Below the pieces are notes generated by a model that was not told the DNA's origin, searched no databases, and saw nothing but the letters and a program-made list of their open reading frames with translations. From assembly GCF_036906915.1 (NCBI RefSeq), contig NZ_JBAKHX010000049.1:1-58571 (forward strand): a stretch of 58,571 nt of DNA, given 5' to 3'. Position 1 is the first letter of the stretch. Each line of letters opens with the position of its first letter. The stretch comes from Phytohabitans sp036906915. GTDB taxonomy: Bacteria; Actinomycetota; Actinomycetes; Mycobacteriales; Micromonosporaceae. The translations under genes and the position numbers were made by a program. Shown here piece by piece: positions 33,661 to 41,650 of the stretch.

Positions 33661-34734
33661 TCAGTCCACCGTCAGCCCCTGGAAAGTGATGGTCGTCTTT
33701 GGCACCCCGCCCCCGCCCGCGATGGAGTTGTCGTGGCCACCGGCGGCGACCCTGTCGACGACCTCCATGCCGGACGTCACCGTGCCGAACGGGGTGTACG
33801 CCGGATCGAGCTGGCCGTCCTTGAACACGATGAAGAACTGGCTGCCGTTGGTGCCCGCACCGGCGTTCGCCATCGCCACCACCCCGCGCGTGTACCGGGC
33901 ACCGGCCAGGTTCTCGTCGGCGAACTTGTAGTCCGGCCGCCCCGTCCCATCGCCGACCGGGTCGCCACACTGGAGGATCGAGAGCCCTTCGGTGACCAAC
34001 CGGTGGCAGCGCGAGCCGTCGAAGAAGTGCTTGGCGGCCAGGTGCTGGAAGCTCGCCACGGTGCATGGGGTCGCCGCCCGGTCCATTGCGATCGTGATCG
34101 CACCGAGGTTTGTCGTAATGCGCATCGTGGCGGTGCCGGTGCGCGGTGCGTTCGCGAAGTCGGGCATACCGGCGGCCCTGATTTCGGCCCCACCCGCCAG
34201 CGCCTGGGCTCCGCATGCTCCTCCGGCTCCGCCCGCGCTCGGGCTGGGCTGCGCCGTGGCGGTGCCGCCGCCCAGGTCGCCGCCGCTGTCCGAGTCGGAG
34301 TCCGACGAGCCGTTCGTCAGGTAGTACACGACGCCCGCGGTTATGCAGCCCGCGCACAGCAGGACCGCGACCACCGCCCCGATGACCAGGCCGATGATCA
34401 GGCCACGCCTGCTCTTGGTGGGTGGCGGCGGCCCTTGCGGCGCCATCCCGGGCGGCGGTCCATACGGCGGCATCCCCGGCGGGCCCGGCGGTGCCATCCC
34501 CGGCGGCGGGCCCTGTGCGGCCATCCCCGGCGGCGCGGGCCACTGCGACGGGTAGGGCGGCTGCGGCGGGCCGGGTGGCTGCGGCTGGTGGGACAGGTCC
34601 GGCTGCTCCCCCGGCAGCTGGTCAGACTGCTGGGGCCGCTCCGGCGGCTGGTCAGACTGCTGGGGCCGCTCCGGCGGCTGGGGCTGCTCCGGCTGGTCCG
34701 GCTGGCCGGGCTGGGGTGGCGGCGTGTAGGTCAC
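33661..34734 (-). CDS. Membrane-anchored cyclophilin-type peptidyl-prolyl isomerase
   Basis: This 357-residue protein has three parts: a cytoplasmic N-terminal tail of about 120 residues made of Pro/Gln/Gly repeats, one membrane helix (about GLIIGLVIGAVVAVLLCAG), and an external cyclophilin domain (FFDGSRCHRLVTEG, GSQFFIVF). Such proteins help fold exported proteins at the membrane. I prefer GTG at 34734 (MTYTPPPQPGQ), the first start in frame directly before the proline-rich tail; another GTG lies about 60 bp upstream. The tail contains an exact 30-bp tandem duplication (34621-34680). Confidence 0.88.
   Translation of the reverse strand: MTYTPPPQPGQPDQPEQPQPPERPQQSDQPPERPQQSDQLPGEQPDLSHQPQPPGPPQPPYPSQWPAPPGMAAQGPPPGMAPPGPPGMPPYGPPPGMAPQGPPPPTKSRRGLIIGLVIGAVVAVLLCAGCITAGVVYYLTNGSSDSDSDSGGDLGGGTATAQPSPSAGGAGGACGAQALAGGAEIRAAGMPDFANAPRTGTATMRITTNLGAITIAMDRAATPCTVASFQHLAAKHFFDGSRCHRLVTEGLSILQCGDPVGDGTGRPDYKFADENLAGARYTRGVVAMANAGAGTNGSQFFIVFKDGQLDPAYTPFGTVTSGMEVVDRVAAGGHDNSIAGGGGVPKTTITFQGLTVD
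34621..34680. repeat. Exact 30-bp tandem duplication in the cyclophilin tail
   Basis: Bases 34621-34650 and 34651-34680 are identical. They add two copies of the decapeptide PPERPQQSDQ in frame. The absence of any difference between copies suggests a recent slippage event. Confidence 0.9.
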
Positions 34735-34808
34735 CTCAGCGAGGGTACCGACCCGGACATAGATCTCAGCTACCACCGACGGCGGGCCGCGATCAAGGAG
34801 ATCCGCGT

Positions 34809-34867
34809 CGATCGGGGGCGAACGCACGCGGATCCGAGATCAAAGCACGTGCGCTTGCCCTTGATCG
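34809..34867. repeat. 59-bp palindromic element, copy 2
   Basis: The 20-bp arms at 34809-34828 and 34848-34867 match at 16 of 20 positions, around a 19-bp centre containing GAGATCAAAGCA. Geometry and centre agree with the copies at 24024 and 58459. It lies between the start of the cyclophilin gene and the end of larE, both minus strand. Confidence 0.8.
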
Positions 34868-34905
34868 ACGGAAAGAGGGCGCGCCGCCGGGCGCGGGCCG
34901 GCGCG

Positions 34906-35736
34906 CTACGCGTGGCGCCAGGACTCGGGGTTCTCCAGGAGCGCGTTCATGGAACCCGAACGGAATGGCTCGATCGTCACGTCGACCGCACCGAAGCCCG
35001 CCGATCGGATCGCCTCGCGCAATGACGCGTCGTCCCGCGCGGGCACGACGGCGTGGTCGTCCACCTCGAGCCGCACCGATTCCCCGAGATCCCGTACGCG
35101 GACGTTGTGCACGTGGTGGGCGGCGAGCAACCGCCGCGCGGCGGCCTCGGCCCGCTCCACCCGGGCCAGACGCTGCGGTGTGATCGTCACGCCGTACGCG
35201 ATGCGGCTGGACAGGCACGCAGCGGCCGGCTTGTCCGCGGTCGACAGCCCCCAGCCGCGCGCGATGGCCCGCACCGCCTCCTTGTCCAGGCCCAGGTCGG
35301 CGAGGGGCGTGCGGGCGCCGCGCTCGGCGGCGGCCCGGATGCCGGGCCGGAAGCCAGCGGCGACGTCGGACGCGTTGGTGCCGGTGGTGATCGCGGCGTA
35401 GCCGTGTGCGGCGGCGACCTGCCGTGCGGTGTCGAGCAGGGTGCTCTTGCAGAAGTAGCAGCGCGTGGGGCCGTTCTCGCGGTAGCCGTCGACGTCGAGC
35501 TCGCGAGTCTCCACCATATGGTGTTTAACGCCCAAGTCGGCGCAAAACTCCGCCGTCAGGGAGTGCTCCGAGGCGGGCAGCGACGGCGACACCGCCGTGA
35601 CCGCCGCCACGTCCGCCGCACCCAACGCGCGCACCGCCGCCGCCAGGACCACGCTGGAGTCGACGCCGCCCGAGAACGCCACCAGGGTGCGGCCGTATCC
35701 TGCGAGTTCGTGAACGAGGCGGTCGGGGGGCAGCAT
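34906..35736 (-). CDS. larE: Nickel-pincer cofactor sulfur transferase LarE
   Basis: This is a 276-residue PP-loop ATPase that adenylates pyridinium-3,5-dicarboxylate mononucleotide and inserts sulfur. The PP-loop is SGGVDSS at 22-28. Cys174 in AACLSSR matches the sacrificial cysteine of Lactobacillus LarE, and a second pair, Cys93 and Cys96 (RCYFC), is present. Start: the ATG at 35736 is the only good choice at the family N-terminus. It shares the CATG palindrome (35734-35737) with the divergent larB start, so no room is left for a leader. Together with larB and larC it makes the cofactor needed by LarA-type enzymes. Confidence 0.93.
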   Translation of the reverse strand: MLPPDRLVHELAGYGRTLVAFSGGVDSSVVLAAAVRALGAADVAAVTAVSPSLPASEHSLTAEFCADLGVKHHMVETRELDVDGYRENGPTRCYFCKSTLLDTARQVAAAHGYAAITTGTNASDVAAGFRPGIRAAAERGARTPLADLGLDKEAVRAIARGWGLSTADKPAAACLSSRIAYGVTITPQRLARVERAEAAARRLLAAHHVHNVRVRDLGESVRLEVDDHAVVPARDDASLREAIRSAGFGAVDVTIEPFRSGSMNALLENPESWRHA

Positions 35737-35737
35737 G
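35734..35737. other. Shared CATG: overlapping divergent start codons
   Basis: The four bases CATG give the larE ATG on the minus strand and the larB ATG on the plus strand. Each gene's promoter must therefore lie inside the other's coding sequence, or both messages are leaderless. Confidence 0.8.
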
Positions 35738-36430
35738 ACTGAACGGTACCCAAACGGCGGCGCGCCGGAGATCGCGGATCTCGGGTTCGCCAAGCTCGAC
35801 CTGCAGCGGGCGGCGCGCACGGGCGACCCCGAGGTGGTCTTCGGCACCGGCAAGACACCGGGGCAGATCGTCGCGGCGCTCCGCGCATTGCACCACGCGC
35901 ACCCCGACGGTGCTGTGCTCGCGACCCGGCTCTCCGACGAGGCAATCGCCGCGTGCCGCACCGAGCTGCCCGACGCCGACATCGATGAGGTCGCCCGAGT
36001 CGCCATGCTTGGGGTGCCCGCATCACCCCGCGGTCGCGTCGCGGTGGTGGGTGCGGGCACCGCCGACCTGCCGGTCATCCGCGAGTGCGCGGCGACGGTG
36101 CGGGTGTTCGGCTCGGACCCCGACGTGATCGTCGACGTCGGCGTCGCCGGCCTGCACCGGCTGCTCGCCCAGCGCGACCGCATCGACACCGCCGACGTGG
36201 TGGTCGCGGTCGCGGGCATGGAGGCCGCGCTGCCGTCCGTCCTGGGTGGACTGATCGGCGCGCCACTCATCGCCGTGCCCACCAGCGTCGGTTACGGCTG
36301 GCACATGGAGGGCCTCACCGCGTGGCTGGCCACGCTCAACAGCTGCGCGCCCGGCGTCGTGACGGTCAATGTGGACAACGGCTTCGGCGCGGGGGTGGCA
36401 GCCGCCCGCATCGCGCGAGCCACAGCATGA
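35735..36430 (+). CDS. larB: Nickel-pincer cofactor biosynthesis carboxylase LarB
   Basis: LarB carboxylates and hydrolyses nicotinic acid adenine dinucleotide to the dicarboxylate precursor of the cofactor. The 231-residue protein has the LarB start region ADLGFAKLDLQRAARTG then EVVFGTGKTP, and a PurE/AIRC-like domain (VVGAGTADLPVIREC, GMEAALPSVLGGL). The ATG at 35735 follows a G-rich run. The stop overlaps larC as ATGA, so B and C are coupled. It is slightly shorter at the N-terminus than many LarB proteins. Confidence 0.94.
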   Translation: MTERYPNGGAPEIADLGFAKLDLQRAARTGDPEVVFGTGKTPGQIVAALRALHHAHPDGAVLATRLSDEAIAACRTELPDADIDEVARVAMLGVPASPRGRVAVVGAGTADLPVIRECAATVRVFGSDPDVIVDVGVAGLHRLLAQRDRIDTADVVVAVAGMEAALPSVLGGLIGAPLIAVPTSVGYGWHMEGLTAWLATLNSCAPGVVTVNVDNGFGAGVAAARIARATA

Positions 36431-37632
36431 CCGAGCCGGCTGGCACGAACGGCGCGCTCTGGGTGGACGCGAGCAACGGCGCCGCGGGCGACATGCTGCT
36501 CGCCGCGCTCCTCGACGCGGGCGCGTCGTTGGAGTCGGTGCGCGCCGGGCTGACCCGCCTGGACGTCGGCGTCGAAGTCGACGCCGCCGAGGTCCGCCGG
36601 CACGGCTTCCGCGCCACGCACGTCACGGTCGACGCTCCTCACAGCCACGAGCACCGCGGCCTCCGCGACATCCTCACGCTCATCTCCCCCCTGCCAGATC
36701 CGGTACGCGGACATGCCTCGGCCACGTTCCGATGGCTGGCCGAGGCGGAGGCGCACGTCCACGGCACCACAGTGGACGAGGTGCACTTCCACGAGGTCGG
36801 CGCGCTGGACGCGATAGCCGACGTGGTGGGCTGCGCCTTGGCGCTGGACGACCTCGGCCTGCTCGACGCGCCCGTGCGGGTGGTCTCACCGGTGGCGGTC
36901 GGCTCCGGCACGGTGCGGGCGGCGCACGGCCGGCTGCCGGTACCCGCCCCCGCGGTCGCCGAGCTGCTGGCGCGCGCAGGGGCTCCGCTGGCCGCGCATC
37001 CGGCCACGATGGAGCTGTGCACGCCCACCGGGGCGGCCCTGCTGGCGGCGCTCGCGACCGGATGGGGCCCACCGCCCGCGATGACGCCCCGCGCGGTGGG
37101 TGTGGGCGCGGGTACCGCCGACCCGCCCGGTCACGCCAACGTCGTACGCGTACTGGTCGGCACCGCGTCGTCCACACCCGACTGGTCCACATCGGAGCTG
37201 TACCAGCTCGAGGCCACAGTGGACGACCTCGACCCTCGCCTGTGGCCGGACATATTGGAGGAGCTGCGCGCGGTGGGCGCCGCGGACGCCTGGTGCGTGC
37301 CGGCCCTGATGCGCAAGGGCCGCCCCGGCCAGGTGCTGACCGTGCTGGTCGACGCCGACCGGCTCGACCTGGCGTGCGGCGTGGTCTTCGCGCAGACGAC
37401 CACGCTGGGCCTGCGCGTGCAGACGGTGTCGCGGCGCGCGTTGCGCCGCGACACCGTCGAGGTGACCGTCGCCGGGGCGACCATACGGGTCAAGCGTGGC
37501 CACCTCGGCGACCGGGTGGTGACCGCCCAGCCGGAGTACGACGACGCTCTCGCCGCCGCCCGCTCGGCCGGGCTGCCGGTCGCCGAGGTGCTCTCGCTAG
37601 CCCGGGATCTCAGTACCCGTAGCGGCTCTTGA
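36427..37632 (+). CDS. larC: Nickel insertion protein LarC (single continuous frame)
   Basis: LarC inserts nickel into the sulfurised pincer nucleotide using CTP. This 401-residue version begins LWVDASNGAAGDMLLAALLDAG. It carries the His-rich metal region (APHSHEHRG and EVHFHEVG) and the C-terminal CTP-binding half (LEATVDDLDP, then LMRKGRPGQVLTVL). In some bacteria larC is split and needs a programmed frameshift; here the frame is uninterrupted. It overlaps larB by ATGA and the convergent CBM2 protein gene by 23 bp. Confidence 0.94.
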   Translation: MTEPAGTNGALWVDASNGAAGDMLLAALLDAGASLESVRAGLTRLDVGVEVDAAEVRRHGFRATHVTVDAPHSHEHRGLRDILTLISPLPDPVRGHASATFRWLAEAEAHVHGTTVDEVHFHEVGALDAIADVVGCALALDDLGLLDAPVRVVSPVAVGSGTVRAAHGRLPVPAPAVAELLARAGAPLAAHPATMELCTPTGAALLAALATGWGPPPAMTPRAVGVGAGTADPPGHANVVRVLVGTASSTPDWSTSELYQLEATVDDLDPRLWPDILEELRAVGAADAWCVPALMRKGRPGQVLTVLVDADRLDLACGVVFAQTTTLGLRVQTVSRRALRRDTVEVTVAGATIRVKRGHLGDRVVTAQPEYDDALAAARSAGLPVAEVLSLARDLSTRSGS

Positions 37633-38869
37633 GGTGCCGCCACCAGTCACGGAACATCCACATGTCGAATGTCGTGATCTGGCTGGCGCTGCCCGCCTTC
37701 ATGATGAACCCCTGCCCAGGTGTGGGGTCCCAGTCATAGAAGTCGTCCAAGCCGTATGTGTGCCCCAACTCGTGCAGGAAGATGGTCATGTTCGCCGCGT
37801 TGAGGTTGTTCATGAAGTACTCGCGGCCCATCCGTTGGCCCCAGTCGCCCCCGTGACCGCCGCCGAAGCCGTCGGTCAGCCACAGCGAGTGGTCGTAGTG
37901 GCGCGCCGCGCCGCCCGGGCAGTTGGGGTAGGTGCCGCCCTGGTTGAAGAAGCGTCCACACGGCTCAGAGCACTGTGGAGCGTTCTCCCGGATGTTGTTG
38001 ACGTAGATGTCGACGGAGGTGTCGCTCCACTGTAGCTGCGCGCGGTCCCGCACGGCCCAGCCGACGACCTTCACCGGAACGTCGGTGTAGGGGAAGCCGT
38101 TGTGGCCGACCATGACGTCCATCCACTTCTTGTACTGCCGGGCGAGCGCGGCGTGGATCTGGTCGCGCTGTGCGGCGGTCACTGAAGCGGAGGAGTCCCA
38201 GCGCACGCAGTAGTTGATGTATCCGCGGTTGGCGAAGAGCTGGTCCCAGCCGTAGTTGCGGAATCCGTACAGGTTGCCGTTGTTGTAGGTCTGCTCCTGG
38301 TGCTGCCACACCGCGTTCAGCGGCGCCACGAGGTTGCTCGGCGGATTCCAGCCGCTGGTCGGCGGCGGTGGGCTCGACGGCGGCGGTGTGGTGGGTGGCG
38401 GTGGGCTCGACGGCGGCGGCGTGGTGGGCCCAGGGCCGCCGGTGGTCGGCGTCACCGCGCCGGTGCACGTCGTGCCGTTGAGCGCGAACGTGGTCGGCGC
38501 GGTGTTGGTGGCGCTGAACTGGCCGTTGAATCCGAACGACACGTTGCCGTTCGTGGCGATCGACCCGTTCCAGCTCACGTTGTTGGCCGTCACCTGACTG
38601 CCACTCTGCGTGACGGTCGAGTTCCACGCCTGCGTGACCGTCTGCCCGGACGGGAACGTCCACGTCAGCCGCCACGAGGTCAGCGGGTCACCGAGGTTGG
38701 TGATGGCGACATTGCCGGTGAACCCGCCACTCCACTGCGACGGCACCGAGTAGGTGACCCGGCAGCCGGCCGCTGCCGCCTGCGCAACGACGGTGGTGGC
38801 CAAGCCCGCGGTCACCGCGACGGCGGTGACACCGGCGGCCACGAGGGCGGCGCGCCTTCTGGCTCTCAT
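37610..38869 (-). CDS. Secreted CBM2 protein with zinc-metallopeptidase-like domain
   Basis: This is a 419-residue exported protein. A signal peptide (MRARRRAALVAAGV, with cleavage after about AQAAAA) is followed by a CBM2 cellulose-binding module (CRVTYSVPSQWSGGFTGNV to about NGTTC). A Pro/Ser/Thr linker repeats PPPSSPPPPT. The C-terminal domain has HELGHTYGLDD, an HExxHxxGxxD zinc site, near residue 380. The domain resembles uncharacterised actinobacterial CBM-linked proteins, and its substrate is unknown; a peptidase acting at plant biomass is an inference. The start is chosen at 38869 because AAGGAG lies at the right spacing (38872 is possible). Confidence 0.85.
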   Translation of the reverse strand: MRARRRAALVAAGVTAVAVTAGLATTVVAQAAAAGCRVTYSVPSQWSGGFTGNVAITNLGDPLTSWRLTWTFPSGQTVTQAWNSTVTQSGSQVTANNVSWNGSIATNGNVSFGFNGQFSATNTAPTTFALNGTTCTGAVTPTTGGPGPTTPPPSSPPPPTTPPPSSPPPPTSGWNPPSNLVAPLNAVWQHQEQTYNNGNLYGFRNYGWDQLFANRGYINYCVRWDSSASVTAAQRDQIHAALARQYKKWMDVMVGHNGFPYTDVPVKVVGWAVRDRAQLQWSDTSVDIYVNNIRENAPQCSEPCGRFFNQGGTYPNCPGGAARHYDHSLWLTDGFGGGHGGDWGQRMGREYFMNNLNAANMTIFLHELGHTYGLDDFYDWDPTPGQGFIMKAGSASQITTFDMWMFRDWWRHLKSRYGY

Positions 38870-38981
38870 CATGCTCCTTACGTTCGTGTCGCGACCCCGC
38901 CCGGTGACCGCTCGATCGATGAATGTGACTTCATACTCAATCAATGTCCGGCCGGTTGCAACACCCGGTGGACCGGATGGG

Positions 38982-38995
38982 TGGTAGCGCTCCCA
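38982..38995. promoter_or_regulatory. CebR-like operator in the divergent CBM2 region
   Basis: TGGTAGCGCTCCCA differs at one base from the published actinobacterial CebR box TGGGAGCGCTCCCA. It sits between two divergent secreted proteins that both carry CBM2. A LacI-type cello-oligosaccharide regulator probably represses both. No such regulator gene is in the window. Confidence 0.7.
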
Positions 38996-39035
38996 CGGCG
39001 GGGCAGTTAACATCCCGTCAACGATGGGAGCGAAT

Positions 39036-40532
39036 ATGTCAAGGCGTCGATGGACAAGTCTGCTGGCGATCGGTGTTCTCGCCCTGGTCGGCGTCGGCGC
39101 TGCCCCGCCCGCACGCGCGGCGGCCGCGGTGCCGCTCGATCAGCTCGCTGTCACCACGACCCAGGTGGCGTTCGGGCTCCAGCGCCCCACCTCCCTCATC
39201 GGCGTGCCCGACGGGCGCCTCCTGATCACCGAGAAGCCGGGCAGGATCCGCGCGTTCCACCCCGACACCGGCCTCGAGGCCGCCCCGCTGCTCGACATCA
39301 GCGACCGGGTGGACGTCTCCGGCAACGAGCGCGGGCTGCTCGGCATCGCCGCCGCGCCCGACTTCGGCACGACCGGCACCGTGTACCTGGCATACACCGC
39401 GCTGCCCGACGGCACGCTGACCCTGTCCAGGGTCCAGCTCGGCGACCCAGGCAGCGAGCAGGTCATCCTGACCCAGGCGCACGCCGAGTTCTCCAACCAC
39501 AACGGGGGCAACGTCGCGTTCGGGCCGGACGGATACCTCTACTGGAGCCTCGGCGACGGCGGCGCGGCCGACGACGTGCTGGCCACCGGCCAGAACCTGG
39601 GCACCCTGCTCGGCAAGATCGTGCGCCTCGACGTCAGCCGCACCTGCGGCACCGCCGCGTACTGCGTACCCGACGACAACCCGTTCGTCGGCCAGGCCGG
39701 CGCCCGTCCGGAGATCTGGACGTACGGCCTGCGCAACCCGTGGAAGTTCTCCTTCGACCCGGCCGGCGGTTCGCTGTGGATCGCCGACGTCGGCCAGGGC
39801 ACCTGGGAAGAGGTCAACCACCTCGCCGCCGGCGCGGCCGGCGCCAACCTCGGCTGGTCCTGCCGCGAGGGCGAGGTCGTCTTCAACGCCGACCGCTGCG
39901 TCGCCGGCGCCACCTACGTCGACCCGGTCTTCACGTACCGCACGTCGTTCGAGGGGTGCGCGGTCATCGGCGGCCACGTCTACCGCGGCAGCCGGCACGC
40001 CGACCTGGCCGACGGCACATATGTCGTCACCGACTACTGCTCGGCCACCATCTGGGGCATCCGCCCGACCGCCGACGGCGGTCACGAGTCAGCGGTGCTC
40101 GCCCAACCCGACATCGTCCAGCCGACCAGCCTGGGCGTGGCGGCCGACGGCGAGCTGTACCTGATCAACGACCTGCCCGGCCAGCTGCACCGGATCTCGT
40201 TCGAGCGCAAGGTCCCTCCCGTCGCCTGCACGGTGAGCTACCAGACGCAGGTGTGGGGCACGGGTTTCCGCGCCAACGTCACGCTCACCAACACCGGCAG
40301 CACGCCCGTCGACGGCTGGACGGTGGGCTGGACGTTCCCTGGCCCGCAGCGGGTGAGCAGCTCCTGGAACACGCAGGTGACCCAGACGGGCACGACAGTG
40401 GCCGCCCGCAACGCGAGCTGGAACGGGTCCGTCGCACCAGGGGCGTCGGTGACGTTCGGCTTCCTCGGCAGCCCCGGCGGCCCCCAACCCGCCCCGACAG
40501 CGTTCACCCTGAACGGCTCCCCCTGCGCATAG
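39036..40532 (+). CDS. Secreted PQQ-type sugar dehydrogenase with CBM2
   Basis: This is a 498-residue exported protein. The signal peptide ends near ARAAAA, then comes a six-bladed GSDH (glucose/sorbosone dehydrogenase) propeller with VAFGLQRPTS, RGLLGIAAAPDF, NHNGGNVAFGPDGYLYWSLGDGG and YGLRNPWKFSFDP. A C-terminal CBM2 follows (CTVSYQTQVWGTGF to NGSPC). It probably oxidises sugars at cellulose surfaces, where such enzymes can feed electrons to lytic monooxygenases (inference). Start at 39036 after GGGAG; an ATG at 39024 is less likely. A strong hairpin follows the gene. Confidence 0.9.
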   Translation: MSRRRWTSLLAIGVLALVGVGAAPPARAAAAVPLDQLAVTTTQVAFGLQRPTSLIGVPDGRLLITEKPGRIRAFHPDTGLEAAPLLDISDRVDVSGNERGLLGIAAAPDFGTTGTVYLAYTALPDGTLTLSRVQLGDPGSEQVILTQAHAEFSNHNGGNVAFGPDGYLYWSLGDGGAADDVLATGQNLGTLLGKIVRLDVSRTCGTAAYCVPDDNPFVGQAGARPEIWTYGLRNPWKFSFDPAGGSLWIADVGQGTWEEVNHLAAGAAGANLGWSCREGEVVFNADRCVAGATYVDPVFTYRTSFEGCAVIGGHVYRGSRHADLADGTYVVTDYCSATIWGIRPTADGGHESAVLAQPDIVQPTSLGVAADGELYLINDLPGQLHRISFERKVPPVACTVSYQTQVWGTGFRANVTLTNTGSTPVDGWTVGWTFPGPQRVSSSWNTQVTQTGTTVAARNASWNGSVAPGASVTFGFLGSPGGPQPAPTAFTLNGSPCA

Positions 40533-40534
40533 GG

Positions 40535-40569
40535 CCTGGGATGGGCGGGCCACGCCCGCCCATCCCAGG
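40535..40569. terminator. Perfect 16-bp hairpin terminator
   Basis: CCTGGGATGGGCGGGC pairs exactly with GCCCGCCCATCCCAGG around the loop CAC. It starts 2 bp after the stop of the sugar dehydrogenase gene and lies before the convergent aldo/keto reductase, so it can serve both. Confidence 0.85.
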
Positions 40570-40604
40570 TCGGTGCCGCACTGGTCCCCGTTGCGTGATC
40601 TCCG

Positions 40605-41600
40605 TCAGGCGCCGGCGGCGTCCAGGCGCGCCAGCTGGTCGTCCGTGAGCTTCACGTCCAGCGCCGGCACCGCGGCCGCGTACTGTTCCAGCGTGCGCGG
40701 CCCGATCAGCGGCACCATCGCCGGTGCCGTCTGGTGCAGCAGCCACGCGAGCACGAGCTGGTTCGGCGTGACGCCGACCTCGGCAGCCACCTCCGTGAGC
40801 ACCGCGATCCGCGCTTCGGCGTCCGGCCCCGCGTACGGCTCCATGATGCCGTGCCCGCGTCGCTTCTCCGCGGAGTCGTAGACGCCCTTGAGCAGCGGCG
40901 AATACGCCACCAGCGTCAGGTCGTCGTGGGCCAGCAGGTAGTCGATCTGCTCATCGTCCACAATGGAGGCACGGCTCAGCCCGGCGCGAGGTCGCAGGTA
41001 GGTGTGCTGCTGCTGGAGAGCGACCGGTGCGGGCCAGCCGTTCTGGGCGCACAGCTGGCGGATGCGTTCCAGCCGCCAGGTGCGCACGTTGGACCAGCCG
41101 ATGTACCTGGCCTTGCCGGCCGCCACGATGTCCGCGAGCGCCGACAGCGTCTCCTCCAGCGGCGTGGAACGGTCGTCGACGTGCACGTAGTACAGATCGA
41201 CGTGGTCGGTGCCGAGCCGGCGCAGGCTGTCATCGATGGCCCGGCGGAGGGTTTCGCCGCCCGCGCCCTCATACCGGGTAGCGATCTCCTCCCGCAGCTT
41301 GCCGCGCAGGGCGTCCGCATCGGAGATCCACGCGCTCCCCTTGGTGGCCAGGAACACCTCGTCGCGCCGCCCGGTGCGCGCGAACCACCGGCCGAGCAGC
41401 TCTTCGCTCTCGCCGCCCCGGCCACCCGGCGGCCACCACGCATAGCAGTTGGCGGTGTCGAGGAACGAGCCCCCGGCGTCGAGATACCGGTCGAGCATCT
41501 CGAACGACGACGCCTCGTCCGTCAGCGTTCCCATCAGCATGCACCCGAGGGCGAGCTGGCTGACCTGCTCGCCGGTGCGTCCCAGCGCTACTGTCCTCAT
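40605..41600 (-). CDS. Aldo/keto reductase
   Basis: This is a 331-residue AKR. LDTANCYAWW holds the catalytic Tyr in the segment FLDTA, then come LATKGSAW, VDLYYVHVDD and the GWSNVRTWR strand. The C-terminus MVPLIGPRTLEQ binds NADP(H). The ATG at 41600 gives the family-like start MRTVALGRTGEQVSQLALG. It lies 50 bp downstream of the GntR regulator on the same strand, next to the L-fucose-type cluster, and may serve another sugar or sugar-acid in that pathway. Substrate unknown. Confidence 0.88.
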   Translation of the reverse strand: MRTVALGRTGEQVSQLALGCMLMGTLTDEASSFEMLDRYLDAGGSFLDTANCYAWWPPGGRGGESEELLGRWFARTGRRDEVFLATKGSAWISDADALRGKLREEIATRYEGAGGETLRRAIDDSLRRLGTDHVDLYYVHVDDRSTPLEETLSALADIVAAGKARYIGWSNVRTWRLERIRQLCAQNGWPAPVALQQQHTYLRPRAGLSRASIVDDEQIDYLLAHDDLTLVAYSPLLKGVYDSAEKRRGHGIMEPYAGPDAEARIAVLTEVAAEVGVTPNQLVLAWLLHQTAPAMVPLIGPRTLEQYAAAVPALDVKLTDDQLARLDAAGA

Positions 41601-41650
41601 GCCCGAGACGCTAGGAATTAGAGCGCACTCGAAGTCAAGAGGAATGGCAC

